Assembly (NCBI RefSeq): GCF_013004645.1
Contig: NZ_JABEME010000001.1
Span: forward strand, 310,001 to 374,000
Source: Stenotrophomonas africana
Lineage (GTDB): Bacteria; Pseudomonadota; Gammaproteobacteria; Xanthomonadales; Xanthomonadaceae
Length of the DNA stretch: 64,000 nucleotides
Reading direction: 5' to 3'
Under the pieces are notes generated by a model. It made no database searches and had not been told where the DNA came from. It worked only from the letters and a program-made list of their open reading frames with translations. The translations under genes and the position numbers were made by a program. This document shows, piece by piece, positions 8,828-16,949 of this stretch. How positions within the stretch are numbered: position 1 is the stretch's first letter; each line of letters starts with the position of its first letter.

Positions 8828-9700
8828 TCAGCTCTTCTGGCTCACCGCCACGCTACCCAGGATCAACGCACCCGCAATCAGCATCTGCACCGTCACCGCC
8901 TCCCCCAGGAACAACCACGCAAATGCCGCGCCGAACAGCGGAATCAGGTAGGTCACCGTCGACGCACGTGACGGGCCGATGCGGCCGATCAGGCGGTAGA
9001 ACATCAGGAACGCCAACCCAGTGCAGGCCACGCCCAGGGCAATCGCCGCGCCCCACGCCTTGCCCGGAATCGCCGCCTGCGGCCAGTGACTCACCGCCAT
9101 CGGCAGCATCCACAGCGAGGCGCACGACAGCGTTGCCGCAGCCGCGGCCGCCGACGGCAGGCCGGTCATGTGCCGCTTCACCAGGTTCACGCCCAGGCCG
9201 TACAGCAGCGAAGCCGCCGCACCAGCCAGCACCGCGGTGCCGATGCTCAGGCCGGAGACCTTGGCCGTGGCCAGCACCACCACGCCGGCAAAGCCGACCA
9301 GCAGCGCACCGGCTCGGCGCATGCCGATCTTTTCACCGAAGAACAGGAACGCGATCAGCGCGGCGAACAGCACGGTCATCGCATTGCAGATCGCACCGAT
9401 CGCGGCCGGCGCCTGTTCGGCGGCATAAGCAAACAGCACGAACGGCAACGCCGAGTTGATCAGGCCGATCGGTGCCAGCCACAGCCAGCGCCGCGGCGGG
9501 AACTGCGCGCGGGCGCGCCACAGAAACGGCAGCAACACCAGCGCGCCCAGCACCAGTCGCACCTCGACCAGCGCGAACGGGCCGAACGACGGCACCGCCA
9601 CCCGCATGAACAGGAACGAGCAGCCCCAGATGGCGCCCAGGAGGGTCAATTCCAGCGGTGTGCGCCAGTCGCGCTCGGCCGCCTGTGGGACCGCATTCAT
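8828..9700 (-). CDS. EamA/DMT-family transporter
   Basis: 290 residues with ten predicted membrane helices in two EamA repeats (first ELTLLGAIWGCSFLFMRVAV, second after VSGLSIGTAVLAGAAASLLYG). Drug/metabolite transporter family members export amino acids or other small metabolites; the substrate is unknown. It is divergent from the LysR gene 115 bp away, which is the most likely local regulator. Confidence 0.9.
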   Translation of the reverse strand: MNAVPQAAERDWRTPLELTLLGAIWGCSFLFMRVAVPSFGPFALVEVRLVLGALVLLPFLWRARAQFPPRRWLWLAPIGLINSALPFVLFAYAAEQAPAAIGAICNAMTVLFAALIAFLFFGEKIGMRRAGALLVGFAGVVVLATAKVSGLSIGTAVLAGAAASLLYGLGVNLVKRHMTGLPSAAAAAATLSCASLWMLPMAVSHWPQAAIPGKAWGAAIALGVACTGLAFLMFYRLIGRIGPSRASTVTYLIPLFGAAFAWLFLGEAVTVQMLIAGALILGSVAVSQKS

Positions 9701-9815
9701 GCCTTGCCTCCGTACATCGTCAATTCCTCGCCAAGACGGATAGGATCAGGCGCAGACGCCCGCCGCACAAGCGCGTAGTATCGCTGCCAGCCACAAATAT
9801 GGTTTGAGGCTCGAC

Positions 9816-10760
9816 ATGCTGCTACGCCCTTCCCTGCTACCCGCACTGGCCGTGTTCGCGGTCGCGGCGCGCCACCAGAATTTCGCCCAGGCCGCGCAGG
9901 AGCTGCACCTGACCGCCAGCGCGGTCAGCCACCATGTGCGCCGTCTGGAAGAAGTGCTGGAAGTTCGCCTGTTCCTGCGCCACGCCCGTGGCGTACGCCT
10001 GACCGCCGAGGGCCGGCAGCTGGCCGACGCCGCCAGCGCTGCCTTCACCGATGTCGCGGCCGTCGCTCATCACCTGCAGCCTGATGCCGACAGCGTGCCG
10101 TTGCGGATCACTACGCTACGCTCGCTCTCATACTGCTGGCTGCTGCCACGGCTGCCGCGCTTCACCCAGGCCTACCCGCACATCCGCATCGAGCTGCATA
10201 CCGGCAGCGGGCTGGATCGCTATGACGACAACGGCCCGGAAGTGGGAATCCGCTATGGCCTTGGCCAATGGCCCGGCCTGCGTGCGCAGCACCTGATGGA
10301 TGACTACCTGTTCCCGGTCGCCTCGCCGGCACTGGCCGGGGTCGAAACGCTGGTCGATCCGGCGCGCATCGCCGACCTGCCGCTGCTGACCGATCTGTCA
10401 CCGCAGGGCTGGCGCGACTGGTTCCGCCACGCGGGCGTGCGCCCGCCGTCGCCGCTGCCACCGATGCACACCTTCGCCGACAGCACCGATGCGATGCGTG
10501 CAGCGGTGTATGGCATGGGCGCGGTGCTGGCGCGCACCCACATCGCCCAGCCCTATATGCAACGCTACGAAGTGGTGCGCCTGCCCGGCCCGGCGCTGAA
10601 GGCGCGCTATGCGTATCACGTGGTGCATGCCGAAGGACAACCGCCCAGCCCCCCCGCACGCCTGTTCATCGACTGGCTGCTGGAGCAGGCGCAGGACGAA
10701 CGCACGCCGATTCCCGCATTGCCGGACAGCCTGCTCGGGCGCCCGGCCACACGCGCCTGA
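9816..10760 (+). CDS. LysR-family regulator, GcvA-like
   Basis: 314 residues from ATG 9816, preceded by a GAGG ribosome site at 9806-9809. The N-terminal winged helix reads LLPALAVFAVAARHQNFAQAAQELHLTASAVSHHVRRLEEVLEVRLF, followed by a LysR substrate-binding domain (RITTLRSLSYCWLLPRLPRF). The PALAVFxxAARHxxFxxAAxELHxTxSAVSxxVRxLE spacing resembles the GcvA/AmpR branch. It is placed head-to-head with the EamA exporter, the usual arrangement for a LysR regulator and its target. Confidence 0.9.
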   Translation: MLLRPSLLPALAVFAVAARHQNFAQAAQELHLTASAVSHHVRRLEEVLEVRLFLRHARGVRLTAEGRQLADAASAAFTDVAAVAHHLQPDADSVPLRITTLRSLSYCWLLPRLPRFTQAYPHIRIELHTGSGLDRYDDNGPEVGIRYGLGQWPGLRAQHLMDDYLFPVASPALAGVETLVDPARIADLPLLTDLSPQGWRDWFRHAGVRPPSPLPPMHTFADSTDAMRAAVYGMGAVLARTHIAQPYMQRYEVVRLPGPALKARYAYHVVHAEGQPPSPPARLFIDWLLEQAQDERTPIPALPDSLLGRPATRA

Positions 10761-10828
10761 CTGCACCCTCACCCGTTCTTTGCCCGGCGCTGGCTAGGCT
10801 GAAGGCAACTCCACAACGTACCTACGCC

Positions 10829-11122
10829 ATGGCCATGCTGCGACTGCGCATCACCGGAACTGAAGACGACGCCCGTGCCATCAGCGACCTGCTGCTCGGC
10901 CTGGAGGGCATCGAGCATGTCGAGGAAACCGACGACCTGATGCCGCATATGGACGACGACGATTCCAGTTCGGCCGGGCTGTCCGACGACATCGGCCCGG
11001 GCATCCATGAGCTGGAAGTGGAAGTGGGCAATGAAAGCACCGCGCAGAAGGTGCGCGACGCGGTGCAGGAACTCGCGCTGGAGCTGGATGTGTTCGTCGA
11101 GTACGAGACCGACGAGGGCTGA
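10829..11122 (+). CDS. Small acidic protein of unknown function
   Basis: 97 residues, strongly acidic, with a run MDDDDSS in the middle. The two halves (LRLRITGTEDDARAISDLLLGLEGIEHVEE and IHELEVEVGNESTAQKVRDAVQEL) look like the beta-alpha-beta pattern of a small ferredoxin-like fold. A second ATG two codons later (10835) is an equally good start. No family is recognised. The stop codon lies inside the stem of the following terminator. Confidence 0.7.
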   Translation: MAMLRLRITGTEDDARAISDLLLGLEGIEHVEETDDLMPHMDDDDSSSAGLSDDIGPGIHELEVEVGNESTAQKVRDAVQELALELDVFVEYETDEG

Positions 11123-11147
11123 TGCCGGCAGGCTACCGGCATCAGCC
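11117..11147. terminator. Hairpin between convergent genes, overlapping a stop codon
   Basis: GGCTGATGCCGG pairs perfectly with CCGGCATCAGCC across a 7-nt loop. The left arm contains the TGA of the small acidic gene, and the right side is seven bases from the stop of the DUF4349 gene. The T tract is weak, so efficiency is uncertain. Confidence 0.65.
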
Positions 11148-11153
11148 TTCACC

Positions 11154-11969
11154 TCAGAGGTTGGGGGGTAGCTTGCGACGACGGCGACGCCACCACGCCC
11201 GCACACCCCAGGCCGCGATCAAAGCCAGCACCGCCACCGGCAGCAGCGCGGCAACCGCGCGGATCAGGAACGCCACGCTGGTGCTGAGGATGCTGCCCGA
11301 CTCGCTCAGCGCCTCACCGATTTCGCTGCGGCTGCGTTGGCCCGAGGTGGTGTCGAAATGGATCGTCACCAGCTGGGTATCGATGCGTCGACGTTGCTGC
11401 GCTGAATCCTTGTTGGCCTGTTCGACGCCGGCTTCGATCTCGGACAGGCGCGTGGTGATCGCCATCAGGTCCTCGATCTTCAGGTCCTTGCGATCCTGGT
11501 AGGACAGCAGCCGCGCGTGCTCCTTCTCCAGCCGTGCCTTGGTCAGTGCCGTATCGGCCACCGCCTGAGCGAGGTCCTCGGCGCGCGTATTGCGTGACTG
11601 CAGCTTGCCCCCTTCACCGGCCAACGCGATCAACGGCTCGGTGCCCTTCGGTGCAATCCGCACCTTGACCTCGCCACTGGGCTGCTCGCCACTGCGCTGG
11701 TCGACCTGCAGCACCGCACAGTCACCGAACTTCGCGCTCTGGCAGGCCTGTGCCACCTGCTGGATGCGCGGTGCGATCTCTCCCGCTTCCAGCTGCACCT
11801 GCACGTCGTGTTCGTAGGCGAGGAATGCGCCTTCCGGTGAAGCAACAGCAGCTTCGGCGGCAGTGGCGCCCGCATCGGCCGCGCGCTCACCATTTTTTGC
11901 ACAGGCTGCCAGCGCCAGCAGCAATACCGGCATCGCTGCCACGCGCGCCCACGTACGCACCGGCCTCAC
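11154..11969 (-). CDS. DUF4349-family lipoprotein
   Basis: 271 residues from a GTG start at 11969. That GTG overlaps the upstream GFA stop codon (GTGA), and it provides a positively charged n-region before the LAAC lipobox, so it is preferred over the internal ATG. The family layout is clear: a periplasmic domain, a long coiled coil (ALTKARLEKEHARLLSYQDRK ... EDLMAITTRLSEIEAGV), a beta segment (QLVTIHFDTTS) and one C-terminal membrane helix (about 235-257) followed by a polybasic end RRRRRKLPP. The function of this family is unknown. Confidence 0.85.
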   Translation of the reverse strand: MRPVRTWARVAAMPVLLLALAACAKNGERAADAGATAAEAAVASPEGAFLAYEHDVQVQLEAGEIAPRIQQVAQACQSAKFGDCAVLQVDQRSGEQPSGEVKVRIAPKGTEPLIALAGEGGKLQSRNTRAEDLAQAVADTALTKARLEKEHARLLSYQDRKDLKIEDLMAITTRLSEIEAGVEQANKDSAQQRRRIDTQLVTIHFDTTSGQRSRSEIGEALSESGSILSTSVAFLIRAVAALLPVAVLALIAAWGVRAWWRRRRRKLPPNL

Positions 11970-12322
11970 AGTGCGGCTCCGTCGTAGGAGGTCACTGCCA
12001 GCGTGGCCAGATTCACTGCAGGCACGCAGCGCACGTTCACCGCCACCATCGGCGTACCGCTGCGCGGATCCACCGCCTCGCTGTAGGGGGCAATGCCGCA
12101 CTCGCGGCAATGGTGATGATTGATGTGCGCCTTGTTGAAGTGATAGGTCGCCACGTCCGCCGGGTCGGTGCTCAGCTGGAACGCCGCGCGCGGGGCGAAC
12201 CACAGCAGGCCGCCCCGGCGGCGGCACATCGAGCAGTTGCAGTCGATGACGTCGCTGATCGGCGCCTCGGCCTGTACGGTGAATGCGATCCTGCCGCAAT
12301 GGCAGCTTCCCTGGTATTGCAT
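11966..12322 (-). CDS. GFA/CENP-V zinc-domain protein
   Basis: 118 residues. The zinc-binding cysteines of the glutathione-dependent formaldehyde-activating enzyme fold are visible: SCHCG, DCNCSMCRRRGG and HCRECG. Members named GFA mostly have unproved function; this is best read as a small zinc enzyme or carrier acting on a glutathione adduct. It overlaps the DUF4349 gene by four bases and probably shares its transcript. Confidence 0.9.
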   Translation of the reverse strand: MQYQGSCHCGRIAFTVQAEAPISDVIDCNCSMCRRRGGLLWFAPRAAFQLSTDPADVATYHFNKAHINHHHCRECGIAPYSEAVDPRSGTPMVAVNVRCVPAVNLATLAVTSYDGAAL

Positions 12323-12434
12323 GTCCTGCGCTCCGCTGGAGGGTCCTTGTCTGCGCCCATGGTAATCCTATGGCACGGGGACAAAGCAGCCCCGGGGCCC
12401 TATGCTCGGGGTTTGCCCCTGTACAGGAACGCCG

Positions 12435-14243
12435 ATGCGCCCGCATCTTCTTGCCCTCGCCCTGGTCGCCGCCCTGGCCGGTTGCCAGCCGGCCGACGCC
12501 CCGACCAACGCTTCCACTCCGGCCGCCAGCCAGCAGGCCAGTGACGCGGCGGTCGATGCCGCCTTCGCCGATCTGTCCAAGCGCGCCCTGGACACCTGGA
12601 TGCAGCTGTCGCCGGTCAGCGCCACCCAGATTGGTGACCACCGCTACGACAGCGAGCTGGACGACCTCAGTGCCGCCGGCCAGCAGAAGACCGTGGCCGC
12701 GTACAAGGCGCTGCTGGGCGAGCTGGACAAGATCGACGTGGCCAAGCTGGGCCGCGAGAACCAGGTGGACGCGGCGATCCTGCGCAACCAGCTGCAGTCG
12801 GAAATCTGGAACGCCGAAGTGCTGCAGTCTGGCAAGTGGGACCCGCAGCTGTACAACGGCATCGCCGGCAGCGCGATCTACGGCCTGATGGCCCGCGAGT
12901 TCGCGCCGCTGCCGGAACGCCTGAAGTCGGCCACCGCGCGCATGGAAAAGCTGCCGGCGATCTTCGCCCAGGCCCGCGAGAACCTGGATCCGGCGCGCGT
13001 GCCGAAGATCCATGCCGAGACCGTGGCCAAGCAGAACAAGGGCATCCTCAGCATCGTCGATACCTTCATCACCCCGCACATCGGCGAACTGCCGCAGGCT
13101 GACCAGCAGCGCCTGCAGGCCGCCATCGACGGCCTGAAGAAGGCCGTGGACGAGCAGCAGACCTGGCTGGACAAGACCCTGGTGCCGAATGCCAAGGGCG
13201 ACTTCCGCATCGGTGCGGAAAAGTACGACCAGAAGCTGAAGTTCGCACTGAGTTCCTCGCTGTCGCGCCAGGAAATCGGTGAGCGTGCACGCGCCGAACT
13301 CAAGCGCGTGCGCGAAGACATGTACGGCATCGCGCAGACCGTGCTGAAGGACAAGCCGGGCGCGCCGGAGATGCCGGCCCAGCCGACCGACGAGCAGCAG
13401 CAGAAGGCGATCGAGGCCGCACTGGAACTGGCCTACGCCGACAAGCCGGCACGCGACAAGGTGGTCGACGATGCCAAGGCCGCGCTGGAGCAGTCCACCG
13501 CGTTCGTGCGCGAGCACGACCTGATGACCCTGCCCGACGCACCGGTGGACATCATCCTGATGCCGGAATTCCAGCGCGGCGTGGCCGTGGCCTACTGCGA
13601 TTCGCCGGGCCCGCTGGACAAGAACCTGAAGACCTTCTACGCCGTGTCGCCGATTCCGGACGACTGGAACGACAAGCAGGTCGACTCGTTCCTGCGTGAG
13701 TACAACTCGCGCATGATCCACCTGCTGAGCATCCACGAAGGCACCCCGGGCCACTACCTGGAAGGCTGGCACTCGGCCAAGTTCCCCTCCACCCTGCGTG
13801 CGGTGCTGCGTTCGGGCCTGTTCGCCGAAGGCTGGGCGGTCTATACCGAGCGCATGATGCAGGAGCAGGGCTACCTCAACAACGACCCGCTGTTCCACCT
13901 GGTGCAGCTGAAGTTCTACCTGCGCACGATCTCCAACGCGATCCTTGACCAGGGCGTGCACGTGGACAACTGGGATCGCGAGAAGGCGATGCACCTGATG
14001 ACCCACGACGCGTTCCAGCAGGAAAGCGAAGCCTCGGGCAAGTGGGTGCGCGCGCAGCTGACTTCGGCGCAGCTGCCGACCTACTTCGTCGGTGCGCAGG
14101 AGCACTTCGACACCCGCAAGGCGATGCAGGACAAGCTGGGCGACAAGTTCAACCTGAAGGCCTACCACGACCAGATGCTGTCCTACGGCGCGCCGCCGGT
14201 GCGCTTCGCACGCCAGCTGATGCTGGACCAGCCGATCGAGTGA
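12435..14243 (+). CDS. DUF885-family lipoprotein, predicted zinc peptidase-like
   Basis: 602 residues. ATG 12435 gives a lipoprotein signal (MRPHLLALALVAALAGC). DUF885 proteins are gluzincin-like; the HExxPGH motif HEGTPGHYLEGWHS sits near residue 434 and a downstream Glu lies in LFAEGWAVYTERMM, consistent with a metal site. The body is nearly all helical. It probably faces the periplasm. The substrate is unknown, and a peptidase role is inferred from the motif. A strong terminator follows. Confidence 0.88.
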   Translation: MRPHLLALALVAALAGCQPADAPTNASTPAASQQASDAAVDAAFADLSKRALDTWMQLSPVSATQIGDHRYDSELDDLSAAGQQKTVAAYKALLGELDKIDVAKLGRENQVDAAILRNQLQSEIWNAEVLQSGKWDPQLYNGIAGSAIYGLMAREFAPLPERLKSATARMEKLPAIFAQARENLDPARVPKIHAETVAKQNKGILSIVDTFITPHIGELPQADQQRLQAAIDGLKKAVDEQQTWLDKTLVPNAKGDFRIGAEKYDQKLKFALSSSLSRQEIGERARAELKRVREDMYGIAQTVLKDKPGAPEMPAQPTDEQQQKAIEAALELAYADKPARDKVVDDAKAALEQSTAFVREHDLMTLPDAPVDIILMPEFQRGVAVAYCDSPGPLDKNLKTFYAVSPIPDDWNDKQVDSFLREYNSRMIHLLSIHEGTPGHYLEGWHSAKFPSTLRAVLRSGLFAEGWAVYTERMMQEQGYLNNDPLFHLVQLKFYLRTISNAILDQGVHVDNWDREKAMHLMTHDAFQQESEASGKWVRAQLTSAQLPTYFVGAQEHFDTRKAMQDKLGDKFNLKAYHDQMLSYGAPPVRFARQLMLDQPIE

Positions 14244-14267
14244 TCGGGACGGTGTGAGATGAAGCGG

Positions 14268-14299
14268 AGCGGCCCGGGGAAACCCGGGCCGCTTTTTTT
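14268..14299 (+). terminator. Intrinsic terminator after the DUF885 gene
   Basis: An 11-bp GC-rich stem (AGCGGCCCGGG with its complement), a short A loop and seven T residues follow the stop codon by about 25 bases. Confidence 0.9.
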
Positions 14300-14327
14300 G
14301 TTCGCCCCTGCTTGGGCTACTGCCGGG

Positions 14328-14564
14328 TCAGAGCAGATGGATGTACATTTTCTTTAAGCTCAGCCGCAGATCTACGAAGTACTCGGCACCACAGCCACGA
14401 CAGGCGGCAGGACAATCCTCATCACTGCCACGCTCGTTTTCCAATGAGCCAGCCACTACCGGGTATCCGCACTCGAAACAGTTGAAAGCCACATGGTTAC
14501 CATGCGGATCAGCAGGGATCTCGTCACCCTCGCCGTCCATCACGAGAAAATCCGTGATTCTCAT
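14328..14564 (-). CDS. Small CxxC zinc-ribbon-like protein
   Basis: 78 residues from ATG 14564 (MRITDFLVMDGEGDEIPADP). Two pairs of cysteines, CFEC and CRGC, about 29 residues apart suggest a single zinc ribbon. The gene has lower G+C than its neighbours and overlaps nothing. No family is recognised. An upstream in-frame ATG (14678) would add 38 residues without motif or ribosome site. Confidence 0.65.
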   Translation of the reverse strand: MRITDFLVMDGEGDEIPADPHGNHVAFNCFECGYPVVAGSLENERGSDEDCPAACRGCGAEYFVDLRLSLKKMYIHLL

Positions 14565-14728
14565 CGCCACTCCATCCCGCTGAATTGATGACGACAGACT
14601 AGCCAACTCTTGAGCTTCAGGCGCCGCTCCGGCCCTGAATATTTGCAAACCGGGCCTGTGCGGCCTCACAGCTGGCAAACGACTCCGGGCGCATCGTTCG
14701 CATCGCCTCCCCGTCCCTGCAGGTTCCC

Positions 14729-15727
14729 ATGCCCTCCCCGGTGCTACGCCTTGGTCTCCTCTCCGCTGCCTTGGCGGCCGCTCCTGCCTTCGCCGCCTGC
14801 CCCCCGCCGCCGCCCGGCCAGCCGGACATCCGCGCTCTTGGCTACTACACCGACAAGGTGGGCTCGGTCATCGACCCGGCACTGCAGCAGCAGAACAAGG
14901 ATGCCACCGCGCCACTGGACCGCTATGCCGCCGACGTGGCGCGCATGAGCGATGACTACCTGCGCAACGGCGACCCGGCGGCGGCGAAATGCACGCTGGC
15001 GTGGCTGGGTGCATGGGCCGACGATGGCGCCATGCTCGGGCAGATGATCCGGGTCAACAACGACCAGTCGTTCTACATGCGGCAATGGATGCTCGATGCA
15101 GTGGCCATGGCCTACCTGAAAGTGCACGACCAGGCCGATGCCCGGCAGCGAGCACGCATCGACCCATGGCTGCAGAAGCTGGCACGGGCCAACCTGGCGT
15201 ACTGGGACAGCCCGAAACGGCGCCGCAACAACCACTACTACTGGGGCGGCCTGGGCGTACTGGCCACCGGCCTGGCCACCGACGACGATGCTCTGTGGCA
15301 GGCCGGCCACGCGGCATTCCAGAAAGGCATCGATGACATCCAGGACGATGGCAGCCTGCCGCTGGAGATGGCCCGCGGGCAACGTGCCCTGCACTACCAC
15401 GACTACGCATTGGCGCCGCTGGTGATGATGGCCGAGCTGGCACGACTGCGCGGCCAGGACTGGTATGCCAGCAAGGGCCATGCCATTGACCGGCTTGCCC
15501 GCAGGGTCATCGAGGGCAGCAACGACCCGGTGTGGTTCAACCAACACACCGGTGTGGCACAGCTGCCACTGCATGCCAGCGGCTGGGTCGAGTTCTACCG
15601 GTTGCGCTCACCCGATGGCGGGCTGTTCGATGCCGCGCATGCACGCGGACCGTTCCATTCCCCACGGCTGGGTGGCGACCTTACGTTGATGGCCACCCAT
15701 GGCATCGTACGCACACCGCTGCGATAG
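14729..15727 (+). CDS. Polysaccharide lyase family 5 (alginate lyase-like)
   Basis: 332 residues with a signal peptide ending near residue 22-23 (AAPAFAAC). The all-helical PL5 fold is indicated by the catalytic block RRNNHYYWGGLGVLATGLA (His 169) and by SFYMRQWMLDAVAMAYL, GSLPLEMARGQRALHYHDYAL and the Arg-containing FYRLRSPDGG. It should cleave beta-1,4-linked mannuronate or glucuronate polymers by beta-elimination in the periplasm or outside the cell. From memory it resembles the K279a enzyme Smlt1473, described as having pH-dependent specificity; I could not check this. Confidence 0.88.
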   Translation: MPSPVLRLGLLSAALAAAPAFAACPPPPPGQPDIRALGYYTDKVGSVIDPALQQQNKDATAPLDRYAADVARMSDDYLRNGDPAAAKCTLAWLGAWADDGAMLGQMIRVNNDQSFYMRQWMLDAVAMAYLKVHDQADARQRARIDPWLQKLARANLAYWDSPKRRRNNHYYWGGLGVLATGLATDDDALWQAGHAAFQKGIDDIQDDGSLPLEMARGQRALHYHDYALAPLVMMAELARLRGQDWYASKGHAIDRLARRVIEGSNDPVWFNQHTGVAQLPLHASGWVEFYRLRSPDGGLFDAAHARGPFHSPRLGGDLTLMATHGIVRTPLR

Positions 15728-15737
15728 ACCGTTGTTT

Positions 15738-16949
15738 TCAGCGATGGGCGCGCTGCAGGAGCTGCTGGAACTGTACGCTGCTGCAACCCACTGGATCGCA
15801 GCCTGGCAATGGCAGCACGACACGGCCCGGCGGCTGCGCTTCCGTCAACGGCAGCGCATCGCGCAACTGCGCAGTGGTCGGGTAGACGTAGGCCAGGCGG
15901 AAACGCCCGCCACCGCTTCGGCGATCACGCCAACGCTCGAACTGCAGCAGGCCGCCGATCGGCGTCTTCTCGTACTGCCCTGGCAGGGTGTAGTCGCTGA
16001 TTCCCAGCGCGGCGAGCACGGACCCGATGTTGGAGTCATGGCCGACCAGCAGGGTCACCCTCGGCGTTGCCGGGTCTTCGAACAGCGCGCCCAATCGTTC
16101 CAGCAGCGGTCCGGCCACATCCCGCGCCACCTCGGGCGTTCCGAACAGGATGTCCTGGTAGCGGTTGCGGATCTGCGCAAGCGCCTGCCATTGCGCCTCG
16201 GTGGTCAGCCGACCCCAACCTTCGCGCGGGATGCCACTGCCCTGGTAGTGCTCCATCAACAAGGCATCGACCAGCCCGCTGGCCAGGGCCAGTGAGCCGG
16301 AAGCGCGTGGCTCCCTGCCCGACTCCGCACTGAAGGTCGTGTCGGCCGGCATCAGATGGCAATCCCTGCGCCCCGCACAGGCCGCCGACTGCGGATAGCG
16401 GGTGATCTCCTCCACCACGGACAGTGCCGGTGCCAGATCGGATGTAGACAACGCCTGCTGCATCGCCGACACCGCACGTGCGCGGAACGCCGCGTCATCG
16501 CGGTGGATCACCGGATTGAACAGCGGGTCCATCGTACCCAGTGGCATGCGTTGCTCGACCGCAACATGGCAGCCCGGGAAGGCACCGGCAACGAAGAACT
16601 GTGCGGTGGCCTGGGTACGCTGCAAGCTGTTGGCATGGGCGTGGAAGTCAGACGGCTGTGGGCAATCCGAGCCCGGCAACAGCTGCGCCTGACGCAGCCA
16701 CTGGCCCATGTAGCGGCCCATGTAGACCTCCAGCACGCCGCCCTTGGTGGTCAGCTCGCCTGCCGCCACTTCCCAGCCTGGCCAGCGTTCCGGAGTGGCG
16801 TTGGCCAAGGCACCCGACGCCACCACCGGCGCACGCAGGTTATGGCGGCTGAGCAGGACCACCTGCTCGAGCTGGTCGCCTTCCACGGGTGCCGGTGCGG
16901 TGGCTGCGGCCGTGGTCGCCAGACTGAGGGCCAGCAGCAGAGCAATCAT
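15738..16949 (-). CDS. Periplasmic histidine acid phosphatase (glucose-1-phosphatase/phytase type)
   Basis: 403 residues with an N-terminal signal peptide (LLLALSLATTAAATA). The catalytic motif is LLSRHNLRAP, where Asn replaces the common Gly of RHGxRxP exactly as in E. coli Agp, and the proton donor is VGHDSNIGSVLAALG. This favours a glucose-1-phosphatase-like specificity over a classic phytase. Its ATG overlaps the stop codon of the upstream ABC exporter by four bases, so the two form a coupled operon. It converges with the PL5 lyase. Confidence 0.9.
   Translation of the reverse strand: MIALLLALSLATTAAATAPAPVEGDQLEQVVLLSRHNLRAPVVASGALANATPERWPGWEVAAGELTTKGGVLEVYMGRYMGQWLRQAQLLPGSDCPQPSDFHAHANSLQRTQATAQFFVAGAFPGCHVAVEQRMPLGTMDPLFNPVIHRDDAAFRARAVSAMQQALSTSDLAPALSVVEEITRYPQSAACAGRRDCHLMPADTTFSAESGREPRASGSLALASGLVDALLMEHYQGSGIPREGWGRLTTEAQWQALAQIRNRYQDILFGTPEVARDVAGPLLERLGALFEDPATPRVTLLVGHDSNIGSVLAALGISDYTLPGQYEKTPIGGLLQFERWRDRRSGGGRFRLAYVYPTTAQLRDALPLTEAQPPGRVVLPLPGCDPVGCSSVQFQQLLQRAHR

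Noticed and set aside
11154..14168. A 1004-codon minus-strand frame joining the DUF4349 gene to antisense of the DUF885 gene
   Set aside because: Only the distal part has a real signal (lipobox, coiled coil, membrane helix). The rest is the shadow of the plus-strand gene.
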